From: JBBDMU01 sp040905685
GTDB lineage: Bacteria > Bacteroidota > Rhodothermia > Balneolales > Natronogracilivirgulaceae
Direction: 5' to 3'
Assembly (NCBI GenBank): GCA_040905685.1
Contig: JBBDRB010000110.1
Location: 1 to 64,000 of the forward strand
DNA: 64,000 bases
In this document: positions 8,399-17,616 of the stretch, piece by piece
Layout of the letters: each line of letters opens with the position of its first letter
How positions within the stretch are numbered: the first letter of the stretch is position 1
The notes under the pieces: model-generated
What the model saw: only the letters and a program-made list of their open reading frames with translations
What the model was told of the DNA's origin: nothing
The model's database searches: none
Position numbers and translations under genes: made by a program

Positions 8399-9159
8399 TT
8401 AATGTGGGGAAATTTGATCGCGTAGCACAACCCGGGTCCAGGTCTAACCGCCAGGGTGCCGCCGAGTTGGGAAACGAAAGTTTTAACCAGGGATAACCCC
8501 AGTGTTGTGGACGAGTGGGCGTCCACGTCTGCAGGAAGCCCAATCCCGTTGTCGGAGACGTGCAGCCCGACGCGGCCCCCGTCAACCCTGCAGCTTATTT
8601 TTATGACTCCACGGTTCCCGTTAGGGAAGCCATGGGTAAGGGAGTTGGTAATAAGCTCATTGAGCAGGAACCCGCACAGCACGCAGCTGTCCAGGTCCAG
8701 ATAAACATCCTGAATATCAATATCGAGGCTGACCTGCCCCCTGCTCAGGTTGTGCGAACGGACCAGGGCAGAACCCAGACGATCGATATACGTGGCCATG
8801 TTTAACGAAGAGAGGTTTTCGGATTCATGCAATACTTTATGTACCAGGGCCATTGAATGGATCCTGTTCTGGAATTTCCGATAGGCCTCAGGATCGTCTT
8901 CAAATGACTGCATCCTCAGCATGCTGGAAATAACCTGCAGATTATTATTTACACGATGGTTAATTTCCCTGAGCAGAACATCCCTTTCCTCCTTCGCCTT
9001 AGTGAGCTCCGCGGTCTGCCTCCTTAGCTGGTCTTCCAATTCCAGGCATCGCTCCAGCAAAATAGGCTCGACACGCCGGTGCTCCCTGTACAGGTTAAAC
9101 CCCTTTTCATCGTTTTTTCTTGAGTATACAGATTTGGCGGTATTGGATTCTATTTTCAT
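8392..9159 (-). CDS. HisKA_2-type sensor histidine kinase lacking a sensor domain
   Basis: A 255-residue histidine kinase. Residues about 30-65 form a coiled coil (LERCLELEDQLRRQTAELTK), leading into a HisKA_2 dimerisation domain with the phospho-accepting His in REINHRVNNNLQ, then an HATPase domain with N box NELITNSLTHG, G1 box DNGIGLP and a G2 box near LGLSLVKTF. This family (HWE/HisKA_2) often works with single receivers and in light or stress responses. No transmembrane segment or PAS/GAF module precedes the kinase core, so the input must come from the coiled coil or another protein. It is the first gene of a kinase-receiver-membrane protein operon; the 346 bp upstream should carry its promoter. 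Confidence 0.9.
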   Translation of the reverse strand: MKIESNTAKSVYSRKNDEKGFNLYREHRRVEPILLERCLELEDQLRRQTAELTKAKEERDVLLREINHRVNNNLQVISSMLRMQSFEDDPEAYRKFQNRIHSMALVHKVLHESENLSSLNMATYIDRLGSALVRSHNLSRGQVSLDIDIQDVYLDLDSCVLCGFLLNELITNSLTHGFPNGNRGVIKISCRVDGGRVGLHVSDNGIGLPADVDAHSSTTLGLSLVKTFVSQLGGTLAVRPGPGLCYAIKFPHIKC

Positions 9160-9505
9160 CGTTTGGCCCTGATTAGGTTATTGTAGTCAACTGTAGTACA
9201 ACAAAGGTTTCCCCTGCCCCTAGTCCCCGGAAGGAATCAAATCCCTGCATTCTGAATGGCCAGCCATATATATTATAATATATATATTAATATTTTATCA
9301 TGATATTTCATGTTCTTCAAAGCGTCTGTCTTCGTTAATACGCTACCCGTAATTTCTATTACATTATGTGTTACAATAAGTTGCACATAGTATAAAAAAA
9401 GGGGCCCGGGAGCCGGCATGCAATGGCCTCCAACCTATTATTCACCTGGATTAACAGGTTAGAAGATTATTATTAGAATCCTTTAATATAAAAGTTAGAC
9501 CTCCT
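9160..9505. other. Intergenic region upstream of the kinase operon, AT-rich
   Basis: No open frame longer than a few dozen codons looks genuine here. The region should hold the promoter of the kinase operon (leftward, near 9160-9260) and the end of the YjbR-type transcript. It contains a 20-bp AT palindrome at 9266-9285, a weak GC hairpin with a neighbouring T-run (minus strand, about 9395-9430) that might terminate the YjbR-type gene, and some short imperfect repeats. No tRNA or riboswitch was recognised. Confidence 0.5.
9266..9285. repeat. 20-bp perfect AT palindrome
   Basis: ATATATATTATAATATATAT is its own reverse complement. It lies between the kinase operon and the YjbR-type gene. It could be a melting element or protein-binding site, but all-AT palindromes arise easily by chance. 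Confidence 0.4.
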
Positions 9506-9859
9506 TTATTCCCTGAGCAGCTCCCTTTTTTCCCTGCCTGTCAGCCCGTCCCGAACCAGTTCATAAGAGTCCCGGATCCATTCACAGAGAAGCTCGTCCG
9601 GAATGGAATTATCCACCTCAATGGTATTCCAGTGTTTTTTATTCATATGGTAGCCCGGCTGCACGGCCGGATAGCTTTCCCGTAATTTGACGGCTTTGGC
9701 GGGATCGCATTTTACGGTGAAGCTGTCAAAGGAATCTACATCGGCCAGTGTAACTATTTTTCCTTTGACCTTTACAACCAGTGTTCTTTCACCAAAGGGG
9801 TAATCTTCGGTAACCCCGTTAAGTGACAAGCAATATGTGCGGTATGATTCGATATCCAT
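9506..9859 (-). CDS. MmcQ/YjbR family protein
   Basis: A 117-residue protein of the MmcQ/YjbR family, compact alpha/beta proteins with a CyaY-like fold, sometimes annotated as DNA-binding. The family signature is visible in order: CLSLNGVTEDYPFGE (about 10-24), KGKIVTLADVDSFDSFTVKCDP (about 32-53), a YPAVQPGYHMNKKHWNT block (about 63-79) and a final helix with the conserved Ser-Tyr. Biological role is poorly known. It is transcribed leftward alone, with its own upstream region shared with a small frameshifted membrane-protein frame pointing the other way. Confidence 0.88.
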   Translation of the reverse strand: MDIESYRTYCLSLNGVTEDYPFGERTLVVKVKGKIVTLADVDSFDSFTVKCDPAKAVKLRESYPAVQPGYHMNKKHWNTIEVDNSIPDELLCEWIRDSYELVRDGLTGREKRELLRE

Positions 9860-9912
9860 AGCTTATATTAATAAAAAAAATTATCTTTCACCTGAACCGG
9901 ATAATTCAATAC

Positions 9913-10069
9913 ATGGATCTTAAGGAAGACTGGTTTAACAGCCCTCGTTATCATTGCGCTGCTTTTGCTTTGGATTTATGCCTTTTCAGCATTGGTCTTC
10001 GTTGTGATGATCTCCTTATCAGGCCGCGATTTTGGTCCCGTGCTTGACCGATATGAGGTCTATAAGTAA
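9913..10069 (+). pseudogene. Frameshifted small single-span membrane protein (about 51 residues)
   Basis: Too short for usual gene calling. From 9923 to the TAA at 10067-10069 one frame encodes two basic residues, a strongly hydrophobic stretch (LVIIALLLLWIYAFSALVFV) and a polar tail ending in Asp-Arg-Tyr-Glu-Val-Tyr-Lys. That frame has no start codon after an in-frame TAA at 9902. The ATG at 9913 is one frame off: skipping one base in the run CTTAAGG at 9919-9925 would join the two into a 51-residue protein with a positive-inside membrane segment. This could be a real decay, a sequencing error, or a +1 frameshift. It lies 49 bp upstream of msrB on the same strand. Confidence 0.4.
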
Positions 10070-10118
10070 ACCAGAGGGCCGATGTTAAGATAACAATCAC
10101 AGAAATAATACAGCCATT

Positions 10119-10502
10119 ATGAGTACAGGAAAAAACAAAAAGGAATATAATACGCTGACCCCTGAAGAAGAGCAGGTCATCGTCCATAAAGGAACGGAAG
10201 CGCCGTTTACCGGTGCATACAATGCAAATAAAACCGGGGGCACCTACCTTTGCAAGCGGTGCGAGGCTCCCCTGTACTCTTCCAGGTACAAGTTTGAATC
10301 CAATTGCGGATGGCCGAGTTTCGATGATGAGATCCCCGGATCCGTCGAACGCCTGCCCGATCCCGACGGCAGGCGTACCGAGATCGTTTGCGCGAACTGC
10401 AAAGGACATCTGGGCCATGTGTTTGAGGGGGAATATTTCACCGAAAAAAACACCCGCCACTGCGTCAATTCGGTTTCCCTGAAGTTCGTCCCCGGCGATT
10501 GA
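10119..10502 (+). CDS. msrB: Methionine-R-sulfoxide reductase B
   Basis: A 127-residue enzyme that reduces methionine-R-sulfoxide in proteins. The zinc-binding CxxC pairs are Cys45/Cys48 and Cys91/Cys94. The catalytic cysteine is Cys115 in RHCVNSVSLKF, and Cys63 (NCGWPSF) can serve as the resolving cysteine. The GWPSF, GHLGHVF and RHCVNS blocks are diagnostic. There is no signal peptide, so it acts in the cytoplasm. Its nearest neighbour on the same strand is the frameshifted membrane protein frame; it converges with the beta-lactamase-like gene 15 bp away. The AhpD-like gene 2.5 kb upstream also points to oxidant defence, but they are not in one operon. Confidence 0.96.
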   Translation: MSTGKNKKEYNTLTPEEEQVIVHKGTEAPFTGAYNANKTGGTYLCKRCEAPLYSSRYKFESNCGWPSFDDEIPGSVERLPDPDGRRTEIVCANCKGHLGHVFEGEYFTEKNTRHCVNSVSLKFVPGD

Positions 10503-10517
10503 CCGCTCCCGGACCGG

Positions 10518-11816
10518 CTAGTCGGTAATGGCCTGGTAAATCAGGGCCCGGAGCTTGCCATGATCATCAAGACCGCCGGAGGGTATGAGCTGGGTGAAGT
10601 ACACGACCACCAGCTGTTCTTCAGGGTCAACCCAGTACGTGGAATGATAGGCCCCGCCCCATCCGTATTCCCCCACCGACCCCGGCACCCCTCTTGCTCC
10701 CACATCTGTTATGGTATAGAAACCAAGACCGAAGCCTTCTCCGCTGCGGAAGGGCAGATCTCCGAGATGATTGACCGTCATAAGCTCAACGGATTTTCGG
10801 CTCAGGATCCGTTTTCCGTTAAGCTCCCCGCCGTTCAGCAGCATTTGAAGGAAGCTGGCGTAATCCATTGCCGTCGAGAGCAATCCGGCGCCCCCGGAGT
10901 AGCTCATCCGGGGGCCGTTTACATAGGCCCCCTGCCCGACCATCCCGCCTGGACTTGCGGCCGGTTCGAGCTGGCCCTGCCCGGTCGCCGAGTAGACCAC
11001 GGCCAGGCGGCCGTTTTTTGATTCCGGGAGGTAAAAATGGGTGTCCTGCATTTCCAGGGGCTCGAAAATGCGAGACCGGAGGAATTCATTCAGCGGCTGG
11101 CCGCCGGCCTGTTCAACGACGGCTCCCAGGATGTCGGTGGAATACCCGTACAGGTAACGCTCACCCGGGTGGGCATCAAAGGGCAGGGCGGCCATGCGGT
11201 CGACGGTGGCCCTGACCGGTTCGTCGCGATGGGCAAAATACCAGCCGGTAATACCGGCTTCCTCCCACAGTTCACGGGCCGGTCCGCCCCCATAGCTGAT
11301 GCCTGCGGTATGGGTGAGAAGGTCGTGAATGGTGACCGGGCGGCGGGCTTTCACGATCTCATATCCGCCGGACCCGTCCTCTGCCGGTTCGGCCACCGTC
11401 GTTTCGGCAAAGGCCGGCAGATGCCGGCCTACGGGATCGGACAGCAAAAGCTTGCCTTCTTCCTGAAGCAGCATAACGGCCACACTGACGATGGCCTTCG
11501 TCTGTGAAGCAATCCTGAAGATGGCATCCTCCTCCATGGGCCTGCCGTTTTCCGGATCCGACTGGCCGAATGTTTTCAAATAGGCAATTTTCCCCTTCCT
11601 GGCCACCAGGGCCACACCACCCGGCAGCTTATCGTCTTTCACATATCCGTCCAGAACCACGCTCAGCCGGTCCAGCCGGTCGGAAGCCATGCCCACCTTC
11701 TCCGGCTGGGTCCACAGCAGATCCTGACCCCATACCTCAGCACCGGAACCGGCCGCCGCCATCATGAGAGCCAGGACGCAGGCCAGCCGCGCCGTATTAC
11801 CGTATAAGCTTATCAT
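10518..11816 (-). CDS. Class C beta-lactamase-like serine hydrolase
   Basis: A 432-residue secreted hydrolase of the beta-lactamase/transpeptidase-like (PF00144) family. The N-terminal hydrophobic stretch (residues 10-28, ACVLALMMAAAGSG) is a signal peptide. The nucleophile is Ser104 in SQTK (S-x-x-K with Lys107), and the Tyr in YGYST near 223-227 is the second catalytic motif. The usual third motif (K/H-T/S-G) is not evident; a GGAYHSTYWVDP block stands in its place, as in EstB-like esterases and peptidases. So it is more likely an esterase or D-aminopeptidase than a true antibiotic-degrading enzyme. It lies downstream of the large amino acid permease gene by 17 bp. Confidence 0.88.
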   Translation of the reverse strand: MISLYGNTARLACVLALMMAAAGSGAEVWGQDLLWTQPEKVGMASDRLDRLSVVLDGYVKDDKLPGGVALVARKGKIAYLKTFGQSDPENGRPMEEDAIFRIASQTKAIVSVAVMLLQEEGKLLLSDPVGRHLPAFAETTVAEPAEDGSGGYEIVKARRPVTIHDLLTHTAGISYGGGPARELWEEAGITGWYFAHRDEPVRATVDRMAALPFDAHPGERYLYGYSTDILGAVVEQAGGQPLNEFLRSRIFEPLEMQDTHFYLPESKNGRLAVVYSATGQGQLEPAASPGGMVGQGAYVNGPRMSYSGGAGLLSTAMDYASFLQMLLNGGELNGKRILSRKSVELMTVNHLGDLPFRSGEGFGLGFYTITDVGARGVPGSVGEYGWGGAYHSTYWVDPEEQLVVVYFTQLIPSGGLDDHGKLRALIYQAITD

Positions 11817-11833
11817 CCTTTAATCCTCTTCAG

Positions 11834-13987
11834 TTATTTGATATATCCGTATTGTTTGTTAAGTGCCTCTATTTCTTTTGGTTCCCCGATAATCGTGAGC
11901 CGGTCTCCTTCCTGCAGCACGGTGTTTCCCCTGGGAACAATGGTTCGCTGGTCCCGGCGGATCATGGCAATAAGACAGCCTTCGGGAATATTCATATCCC
12001 TGACATAAGAGCCGATCAGGCTCCCGGCCGTGGAATGCTTATGCAGGTTAATAGTCAGAAACCGCTCGTCGCGGAGCAATACTTCTTTGAGTTCCTGCTC
12101 ATACTGCGCCTTCATCCAGCTGTCCAAAAAATTGCTATCTTCAACCCGGCCGGCAATTTGCGACAGAAACCGCAGGTGCTGGGCCGGATTGTCATCGGGA
12201 CTCACCAGAAAGAACACGGCATATACGCGGTTCTTGATCTCATGGTTGGCATACCATTCATCCCAGATCTTGGGATGCATACCCATCTTTGAACGGATCA
12301 ATACCATTTCCGGATTTTTTATCCCGTGGATGCGCAGGTGAGGGATGGCCACCCCGTTTGAAACCGGAGAAGCGCCCATACGGGTCCCCTCCATAAAGGC
12401 ATTCAGCAGTTCCTCCGGCGAGGTCGGCAGCTTTTCTTCAAGGTCGGCTGCCGTCTGAGGCAAACGATTGGAGATCAGCCTGGTGGCCTCTTTCAGAACC
12501 GACTCGGCATCTCCATTATCCGTGAGATCAATAACATAGGCCCGGGCTACAACTTCATCAAACGGATCCTCATCGCGAAGGCCCTTTTCCCGCAGGATAC
12601 CCAGCATTTCATGATCCAGGCCCTGGTAGCGACGGCGGCCCAGGCGTTCAAATATATGATAGATGGCACCGTCGCGTATCACCCGGTCTTTGGCATAAAA
12701 ATAAAACCAGCCGATGCAGGCCGCAACCATGCCGGCCGTAAACAGTATGGATATCAAGCCGATCTCGGCGATCAGCCAGAAACTGAACACCATTCCGGCA
12801 ACCTGCATCCAGGGATAAAACGGCGACCGGTAGCCCGGGTCATAGGATTCGATCTTGCTTTCCCGCATCACCACGACCGCGAGATTTAAAAAGCCGAAGA
12901 TCATTAGCATGAACGCGCTGGCCAGCTTCGCTATGGCCTCGACATCAAATACCAGTATAAAGAAGATCATAATGGCCGAGATGGTAACGACCGAGAAAAC
13001 CGGGGTATTGAACCGTCCGAGTTTGGCAAACCGGTGCCAGATCAGATGATCCCGGGCCATGGCATAAGGGTACCGGGCGGCAGAAAGTATGCCTGCATTG
13101 CCCGTGGATGCAAAGGCCGCGATGGCGGCAACAACGATGAGGACCAGTCCAACGGGTTCCGGCAGCCAGTCAAAAAATTCATAGGCCGCCGTAGCCACAG
13201 GCGTGAGGTCTTCCCTCAGCGTTTCCGGGTCAAGCACGGCCACCATAATATAAACGCCGAGCACATAGATGATGGTAGCCGTGATCAGCGAGAGGATCAT
13301 ACCCAGGGGAATGTTCCGTTCCGGGTTTTCAACCTCCTCGGCCACGCTCGCAACCTGCGTCAGTCCGGCATAGGAAACGAAAACGAACCCGATCGTGGAG
13401 ATCAACCCCTCTACGCCAAAGGGCATAAACGGGGTCATTTGAGTGCGGTTTACCTCCGCTATGCCCAGTGAGAAGACTTCTATCAGTCCCTGGACGACAA
13501 AGAATACCAGAATAACCACCAGCAGCCCCACAAAGATGCCCTGCAGGCGACTGGTCTTCTTGGCCCCGAAGATGTTCAGGATCATAAATACTATCGTCAG
13601 GGTCACCGCTACGATCTTTATGTTAACATCAATAAATATAGCCAGGTAGGCCCCCATTCCAATAAGGGCGAACGCACTCTTGAAGATAAGGGCAAAACAC
13701 GTGCCCAATCCCCCCACGGTGCCCGCCATCGGACCCAAACTGCGGTCCAGGAAGTAATAGGGGCCCCCAGCTTTGGGCAGGGCCGTGCTGAGCTCTGCGA
13801 CGCTCAGCATGGCCGGCAATACCAGGATGCCACCCAGCAGGTAAGCCAGTATGACCGATGGTCCTGACTGGGCGCTGGCAAGTCCGGGTAAAAGGAAAAA
13901 ACCGGAACTGAACATAGCCCCCGTGCTGATCGTATAGAGATCAAACAGGCCCAGCTCTTTTTTTAACTTTGATGGTGAAGTATTCAA
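11834..13987 (-). CDS. APC amino acid permease fused to PTS EIIA and TrkA-C domains
   Basis: A 717-residue membrane protein. Residues about 1-440 form an amino acid-polyamine-organocation permease of about 12 spans, beginning with the typical LGLFDLYTISTGAMFSSGFF first helix. After a hinge, residues about 480-635 form a PTS EIIA type-2 domain with its phospho-accepting His550 intact (GVAIPHLRI). The last 80 residues match a TrkA-C regulatory domain (SLIGSYVRDMNIPEG through LQEGDRLTIIG). This suggests amino acid transport gated by a phosphorylation state and by a small ligand. No PTS EI or HPr is in the window. It faces the antiporter gene, which has a related EIIA tail, across a 142-bp AT-rich region. 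Confidence 0.87.
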   Translation of the reverse strand: MNTSPSKLKKELGLFDLYTISTGAMFSSGFFLLPGLASAQSGPSVILAYLLGGILVLPAMLSVAELSTALPKAGGPYYFLDRSLGPMAGTVGGLGTCFALIFKSAFALIGMGAYLAIFIDVNIKIVAVTLTIVFMILNIFGAKKTSRLQGIFVGLLVVILVFFVVQGLIEVFSLGIAEVNRTQMTPFMPFGVEGLISTIGFVFVSYAGLTQVASVAEEVENPERNIPLGMILSLITATIIYVLGVYIMVAVLDPETLREDLTPVATAAYEFFDWLPEPVGLVLIVVAAIAAFASTGNAGILSAARYPYAMARDHLIWHRFAKLGRFNTPVFSVVTISAIMIFFILVFDVEAIAKLASAFMLMIFGFLNLAVVVMRESKIESYDPGYRSPFYPWMQVAGMVFSFWLIAEIGLISILFTAGMVAACIGWFYFYAKDRVIRDGAIYHIFERLGRRRYQGLDHEMLGILREKGLRDEDPFDEVVARAYVIDLTDNGDAESVLKEATRLISNRLPQTAADLEEKLPTSPEELLNAFMEGTRMGASPVSNGVAIPHLRIHGIKNPEMVLIRSKMGMHPKIWDEWYANHEIKNRVYAVFFLVSPDDNPAQHLRFLSQIAGRVEDSNFLDSWMKAQYEQELKEVLLRDERFLTINLHKHSTAGSLIGSYVRDMNIPEGCLIAMIRRDQRTIVPRGNTVLQEGDRLTIIGEPKEIEALNKQYGYIK

Positions 13988-14129
13988 AGGAACTAACTAA
14001 TATAATTTTGAAAAATATGCAAAGAAGAAATTAATGATCAATTATCAATAGTCAATGAAATATCTTTACTTTCGGTAATTACTTCTGTTTCAAATAAAAA
14101 CATAACCAACGCTTCATTTATCCCGCTTC

Positions 14130-16634
14130 ATGCCTCTAGAAAATTTTTTAACCCTTCCGGTAAATGATCCGGTACTGATCTTTGCTTTGGTCATGTTCAT
14201 CATTCTCATCACGCCGATTGTTTTTGATAAGATCAGGATTCCCGCCATTGTCGGGCTTATCCTTGCCGGCACGGTGGCGGGCCCCAGCGTACTGGGCCTT
14301 CTCGAACGCGACGACACCATCATTTTGCTGGGCACGGTGGGACTATTGTATCTGATGTTCATGGCAGGGCTGTCCCTGGATCTCAACAAGTTTGAGAAGC
14401 ACCGTTCCAGGAGCCTGGTCTTCGGGCTGCTTTCTTTCTTTATCCCCCAGCTTACCGGTATAGCCGTGGGCCTGTATGTGCTGCATTTCAGCCTTCCCAC
14501 CGCTCTTTTGCTGGGATCGATCGTGGGTTCGCATACCCTGCTGGCCTACCCTATCGCCGCCAGGCTGGGCATTACAAAAAATCTGGCCGCCACCACCGTC
14601 ATCGGCGGCACGTTGATCACCGATGCCTTGTCCTTAATCGTTCTGGCCGTGGTGGTGGCCTCGGCATCGGGTGATATTAATGCCCGGTTCTGGGTTACCT
14701 TTGCCGGCTCGGTTTCGGTGTATATGCTCTTCGTATGGTTCGTCCTCCCCCGCTTCGGCCACTGGTTTTTCCGCCGGGTTAACAACCAAACCAACACCGA
14801 ATACGTTTTTCTGATAGCCGTTTTATTCATCACGGCCTGGCTGGCCCAGGTGGCCGGCCTGGCTGCCATCATAGGGGCTTTCCTGGCCGGATTGTCCATG
14901 AACCGGCTTGTGCCGCAAAGCAGCACCCTGATGAACAGAGTGATGTTTGTCGGTAATGCCCTCTTCATTCCCTTCTTCCTGATTTCCGTTGGGATGATCG
15001 TCGACGTTCAGGTGCTGGTAAGCCGGGATGCCGTGATCTATTCCCTGGCTTTTACCCTGCTGGTCCTGGGGGGGAAGTATCTGGGCGCGATCCTAACCCG
15101 GTGGGTCTATTCCTATAATGCCGAGGAAGGCTGGGTCATGTACGGGCTGTCCGTTCCCCAGGCGGCCGCTACGCTGGCCGTAACGCTGATCGGGTTCGAT
15201 CTGAATTATTTTAACGAGGCCATGGTCAACGGGGTGATTATTCTGATCCTGATCACTTCCCTGGCCGGACCCTGGCTGGTTGAAACGTATGGGCGCAGAC
15301 TGGCCATTAAGGAGGAGAACAAGCCTTACAATGCCAGCGATGCCCCTCAGCGTATTCTGATCCCCCTGGCCAATCCGGCCACGGCGGAAGCTCTGATGGA
15401 CCTGGGCATGATGATCCGCTATCCGGGCAGTGAAGAGCCGCTGCTTCCCCTCATTGTGGCCAGGGATACGGCCGATGTTGAGGCTCAGGTGGCTGCCGGG
15501 GAAAAGGTATTAAGTCACGCGGTGGTCCATGCCGCGGCCGGCAGTGTCCCGGTCATGCCCGTGACCCGGGTGGATATGAATATTGCCTCTGGCATAGTGC
15601 GGGCCATCAAGGAAATGAGGATATCCAATGTGCTGATAGGCTGGAACGGGCGAACCTCCAGGCATAGCATATTCGGCAGTGTGCTCGACCAGCTGTTGGA
15701 CCAAACCGATGAGATGGCCATGGTCTGTAAACTGGGCCAGCCCCTGAATACCACGAAGAGGATCATGCTGGCCGTGCCCCCGCTGACCGACCGGGAACCG
15801 GGTTTTGCCCGTGCCCTGGACACGGTCAAGAACCTTACCGGCGAACTGGGCGCCGGTCTGCGGGTGGTGGCCACGGAAGCGAACAGCGATATTCTGAAAG
15901 AGTTTATCTGCAACAAAGAACCGGAAGTGGAAGCGGAATTCGAACGGCTGGACTCCTGGCCGGAAATGACGGGTAAAGGGCGTTTTGACCTGGATGAAAA
16001 TGACCTGGTCATCCTCATGAGCGCCCGGAACGGTTCCATTTCATGGCAGCCCCTCCTGGAGCGCCTTCCCGGCCTGATAGCCGCCAATCATCCCGATGTG
16101 AATTTTCTGGTCATCTACCCTTCGGAGAAAGTTGCCGAGGAGTCATCAATCCTGCAGATCCATTTCGGCCGAAGCGCAAGGCTTCCCAGCATAACCACGG
16201 GGAACATCACCCCGAAACTAGATTATATAGATTACAAGACCGCCCTTAAAAAAATGATGAGCAGCCATTTCCACCATAATGAAGCCGCCCTTCAGATTGT
16301 CGTGGACAGGCTCCTCATGGTCGATCCGGACAATACGCCCGGAGAACTGCCCCGGGTGGTGCTAACGCATACGACCTCCGGCCATGTGGATGAACCGACC
16401 CTCTTCCTGGGCTTAAGTTCCGTGGGCATAGAGTATGAAAAAATGAATGAGCCCGTCAAAGTGATCTTTGTTTTGGTCAGCCCTAAAGGCTATCCTCTTC
16501 AGAGAAGCCTCCATATTCTGGGCAAAGTGACCCGCATGCTCACCCCCGAAGTGGTCGATAGCCTGAGCACGGTGGCGACCATTCAGGACCTGCGGGATAT
16601 CCTGTCGGCAGAACTGGTCTTCAGGGATGAATAA
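14130..16634 (+). CDS. CPA2 cation:proton antiporter fused to USP-like and EIIA-like domains
   Basis: An 834-residue protein. Residues about 15-385 are a Na+/H+ exchanger-type antiporter (helices starting at VLIFALVMFIILITPIVFDK). A universal-stress-protein-like region follows (about 400-680, for example RILIPLANPATAEALMDLG). The last 145 residues resemble PTS EIIA type-2: the active-site His is at 747 in VVLTHTTSG, although the preceding Ile-Pro is Leu-Thr, so its phosphorylation is uncertain. The layout parallels the divergent amino acid permease, which suggests common control of ion and solute fluxes. Transported ion unknown; K+ or Na+ against H+ are both plausible. No clear Shine-Dalgarno precedes the ATG. 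Confidence 0.85.
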   Translation: MPLENFLTLPVNDPVLIFALVMFIILITPIVFDKIRIPAIVGLILAGTVAGPSVLGLLERDDTIILLGTVGLLYLMFMAGLSLDLNKFEKHRSRSLVFGLLSFFIPQLTGIAVGLYVLHFSLPTALLLGSIVGSHTLLAYPIAARLGITKNLAATTVIGGTLITDALSLIVLAVVVASASGDINARFWVTFAGSVSVYMLFVWFVLPRFGHWFFRRVNNQTNTEYVFLIAVLFITAWLAQVAGLAAIIGAFLAGLSMNRLVPQSSTLMNRVMFVGNALFIPFFLISVGMIVDVQVLVSRDAVIYSLAFTLLVLGGKYLGAILTRWVYSYNAEEGWVMYGLSVPQAAATLAVTLIGFDLNYFNEAMVNGVIILILITSLAGPWLVETYGRRLAIKEENKPYNASDAPQRILIPLANPATAEALMDLGMMIRYPGSEEPLLPLIVARDTADVEAQVAAGEKVLSHAVVHAAAGSVPVMPVTRVDMNIASGIVRAIKEMRISNVLIGWNGRTSRHSIFGSVLDQLLDQTDEMAMVCKLGQPLNTTKRIMLAVPPLTDREPGFARALDTVKNLTGELGAGLRVVATEANSDILKEFICNKEPEVEAEFERLDSWPEMTGKGRFDLDENDLVILMSARNGSISWQPLLERLPGLIAANHPDVNFLVIYPSEKVAEESSILQIHFGRSARLPSITTGNITPKLDYIDYKTALKKMMSSHFHHNEAALQIVVDRLLMVDPDNTPGELPRVVLTHTTSGHVDEPTLFLGLSSVGIEYEKMNEPVKVIFVLVSPKGYPLQRSLHILGKVTRMLTPEVVDSLSTVATIQDLRDILSAELVFRDE

Positions 16635-16648
16635 CGGAGAGGATCATT

Positions 16649-17539
16649 TTAATCCGGATAAATCGATTTTTTGGCCGCCAGCAGGGTATTTTTCATCAGC
16701 ATGGCCACGGTCATGGGTCCGACGCCGCCGGGGACGGGCGTTATCAGATCAGCTTTTTCGGCCACACTGTCAAAGTCACAATCCCCTACCAGCTTATACC
16801 CCTTGTCGCTGTCCGGATCGGCAATCCGGTTGATGCCCACATCGATGACCACCACCCCTTCCTTTACCATCTGCCCCGTTATCAGATTGGGAGAACCGGC
16901 GGCCACAATAATAATATCGGCGCTGATCGTGTGGCGGGTGATGTCTTTGGTGTATTTATGGCATATGGTGGTTGTGGCTTTGCCGGTGTCGTTTTCCCGG
17001 GATAAAATGATGCCCATCGGTGAGCCAACGATATTGCTGGCCCCCACCACTACGGCATGCCGGCCTTTGGTCGGAATGCTGTAGTGTCTGAACAGCTCCA
17101 CGATGCCGGCAGGCGTGCATGACCGGAAGGTGGGCTGGCCGATGGCGAGCCTGCCGACATTCATGGGGTGAAAGCCGTCTACGTCTTTGCGATGATCGAT
17201 GCATTCGATAATGGAAAACGACTGCAAATGCTGGGGAAGCGGAAGTTGCAGCAGAATACCGTCTATATGGTCATCGTTATTGAAGTTGCTGATGACTTCC
17301 ATCAGCTCTTTTTTCGAGATGGTATCGGGTAGTATCAGCGTATCGGATTCAATGCCCACCTCCTTGCAGGCTTTTGTTTTGGCCCTTACATAGGTATGGG
17401 AGGCCGGATCGTTGCCGGTCAGGATGGCCTGGAGTTTGGGTTTTCGGTTGCCCTTACCCGTCCATTCGTTGATGTCTTTTTTTACCAGGTCCCGGGTCAG
17501 CCGGGCTACTTTAATGCCGTCTATGATGTTTGATGCCAT
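16649..17539 (-). CDS. folD: Methylenetetrahydrofolate dehydrogenase / methenyltetrahydrofolate cyclohydrolase
   Basis: A cytoplasmic bifunctional enzyme of one-carbon metabolism; it interconverts methylene-, methenyl- and formyl-tetrahydrofolate with NADP. The catalytic lysine lies in the YVRAKTKACKE block (Tyr50, Lys54), the substrate-binding DVDGFHPMN and the NADP-binding GASNIVGSPMG blocks are complete, and the final PVPGGVGPMTVAMLM motif is present. I start it at ATG 17539 (296 residues, MASNIIDGIKVARL) because that fits family length; a longer frame opens at 17590 and would add 17 residues. It lies downstream of ccmB on the same strand and converges with the antiporter gene 14 bp away. 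Confidence 0.95.
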   Translation of the reverse strand: MASNIIDGIKVARLTRDLVKKDINEWTGKGNRKPKLQAILTGNDPASHTYVRAKTKACKEVGIESDTLILPDTISKKELMEVISNFNNDDHIDGILLQLPLPQHLQSFSIIECIDHRKDVDGFHPMNVGRLAIGQPTFRSCTPAGIVELFRHYSIPTKGRHAVVVGASNIVGSPMGIILSRENDTGKATTTICHKYTKDITRHTISADIIIVAAGSPNLITGQMVKEGVVVIDVGINRIADPDSDKGYKLVGDCDFDSVAEKADLITPVPGGVGPMTVAMLMKNTLLAAKKSIYPD

Positions 17540-17616
17540 AACGTATTGCTCTGTTTTAATCAGGTTTTGGTCTTTCGTAAAATTAAGCATAATTCATATA
17601 ACACGTTGATTGAGCC

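Noticed and set aside
9951..10460. 169-residue open frame on the minus strand across msrB
   Set aside because: It lies opposite msrB, whose motifs and conserved cysteines are unambiguous. The minus frame shows no recognisable motif.
13988..14129. Promoter-like TTG and TA elements between the permease and antiporter genes
   Set aside because: Several partial matches to the phylum's -33/-7 pattern exist in this AT-rich stretch, but none is clearly better than the rest.
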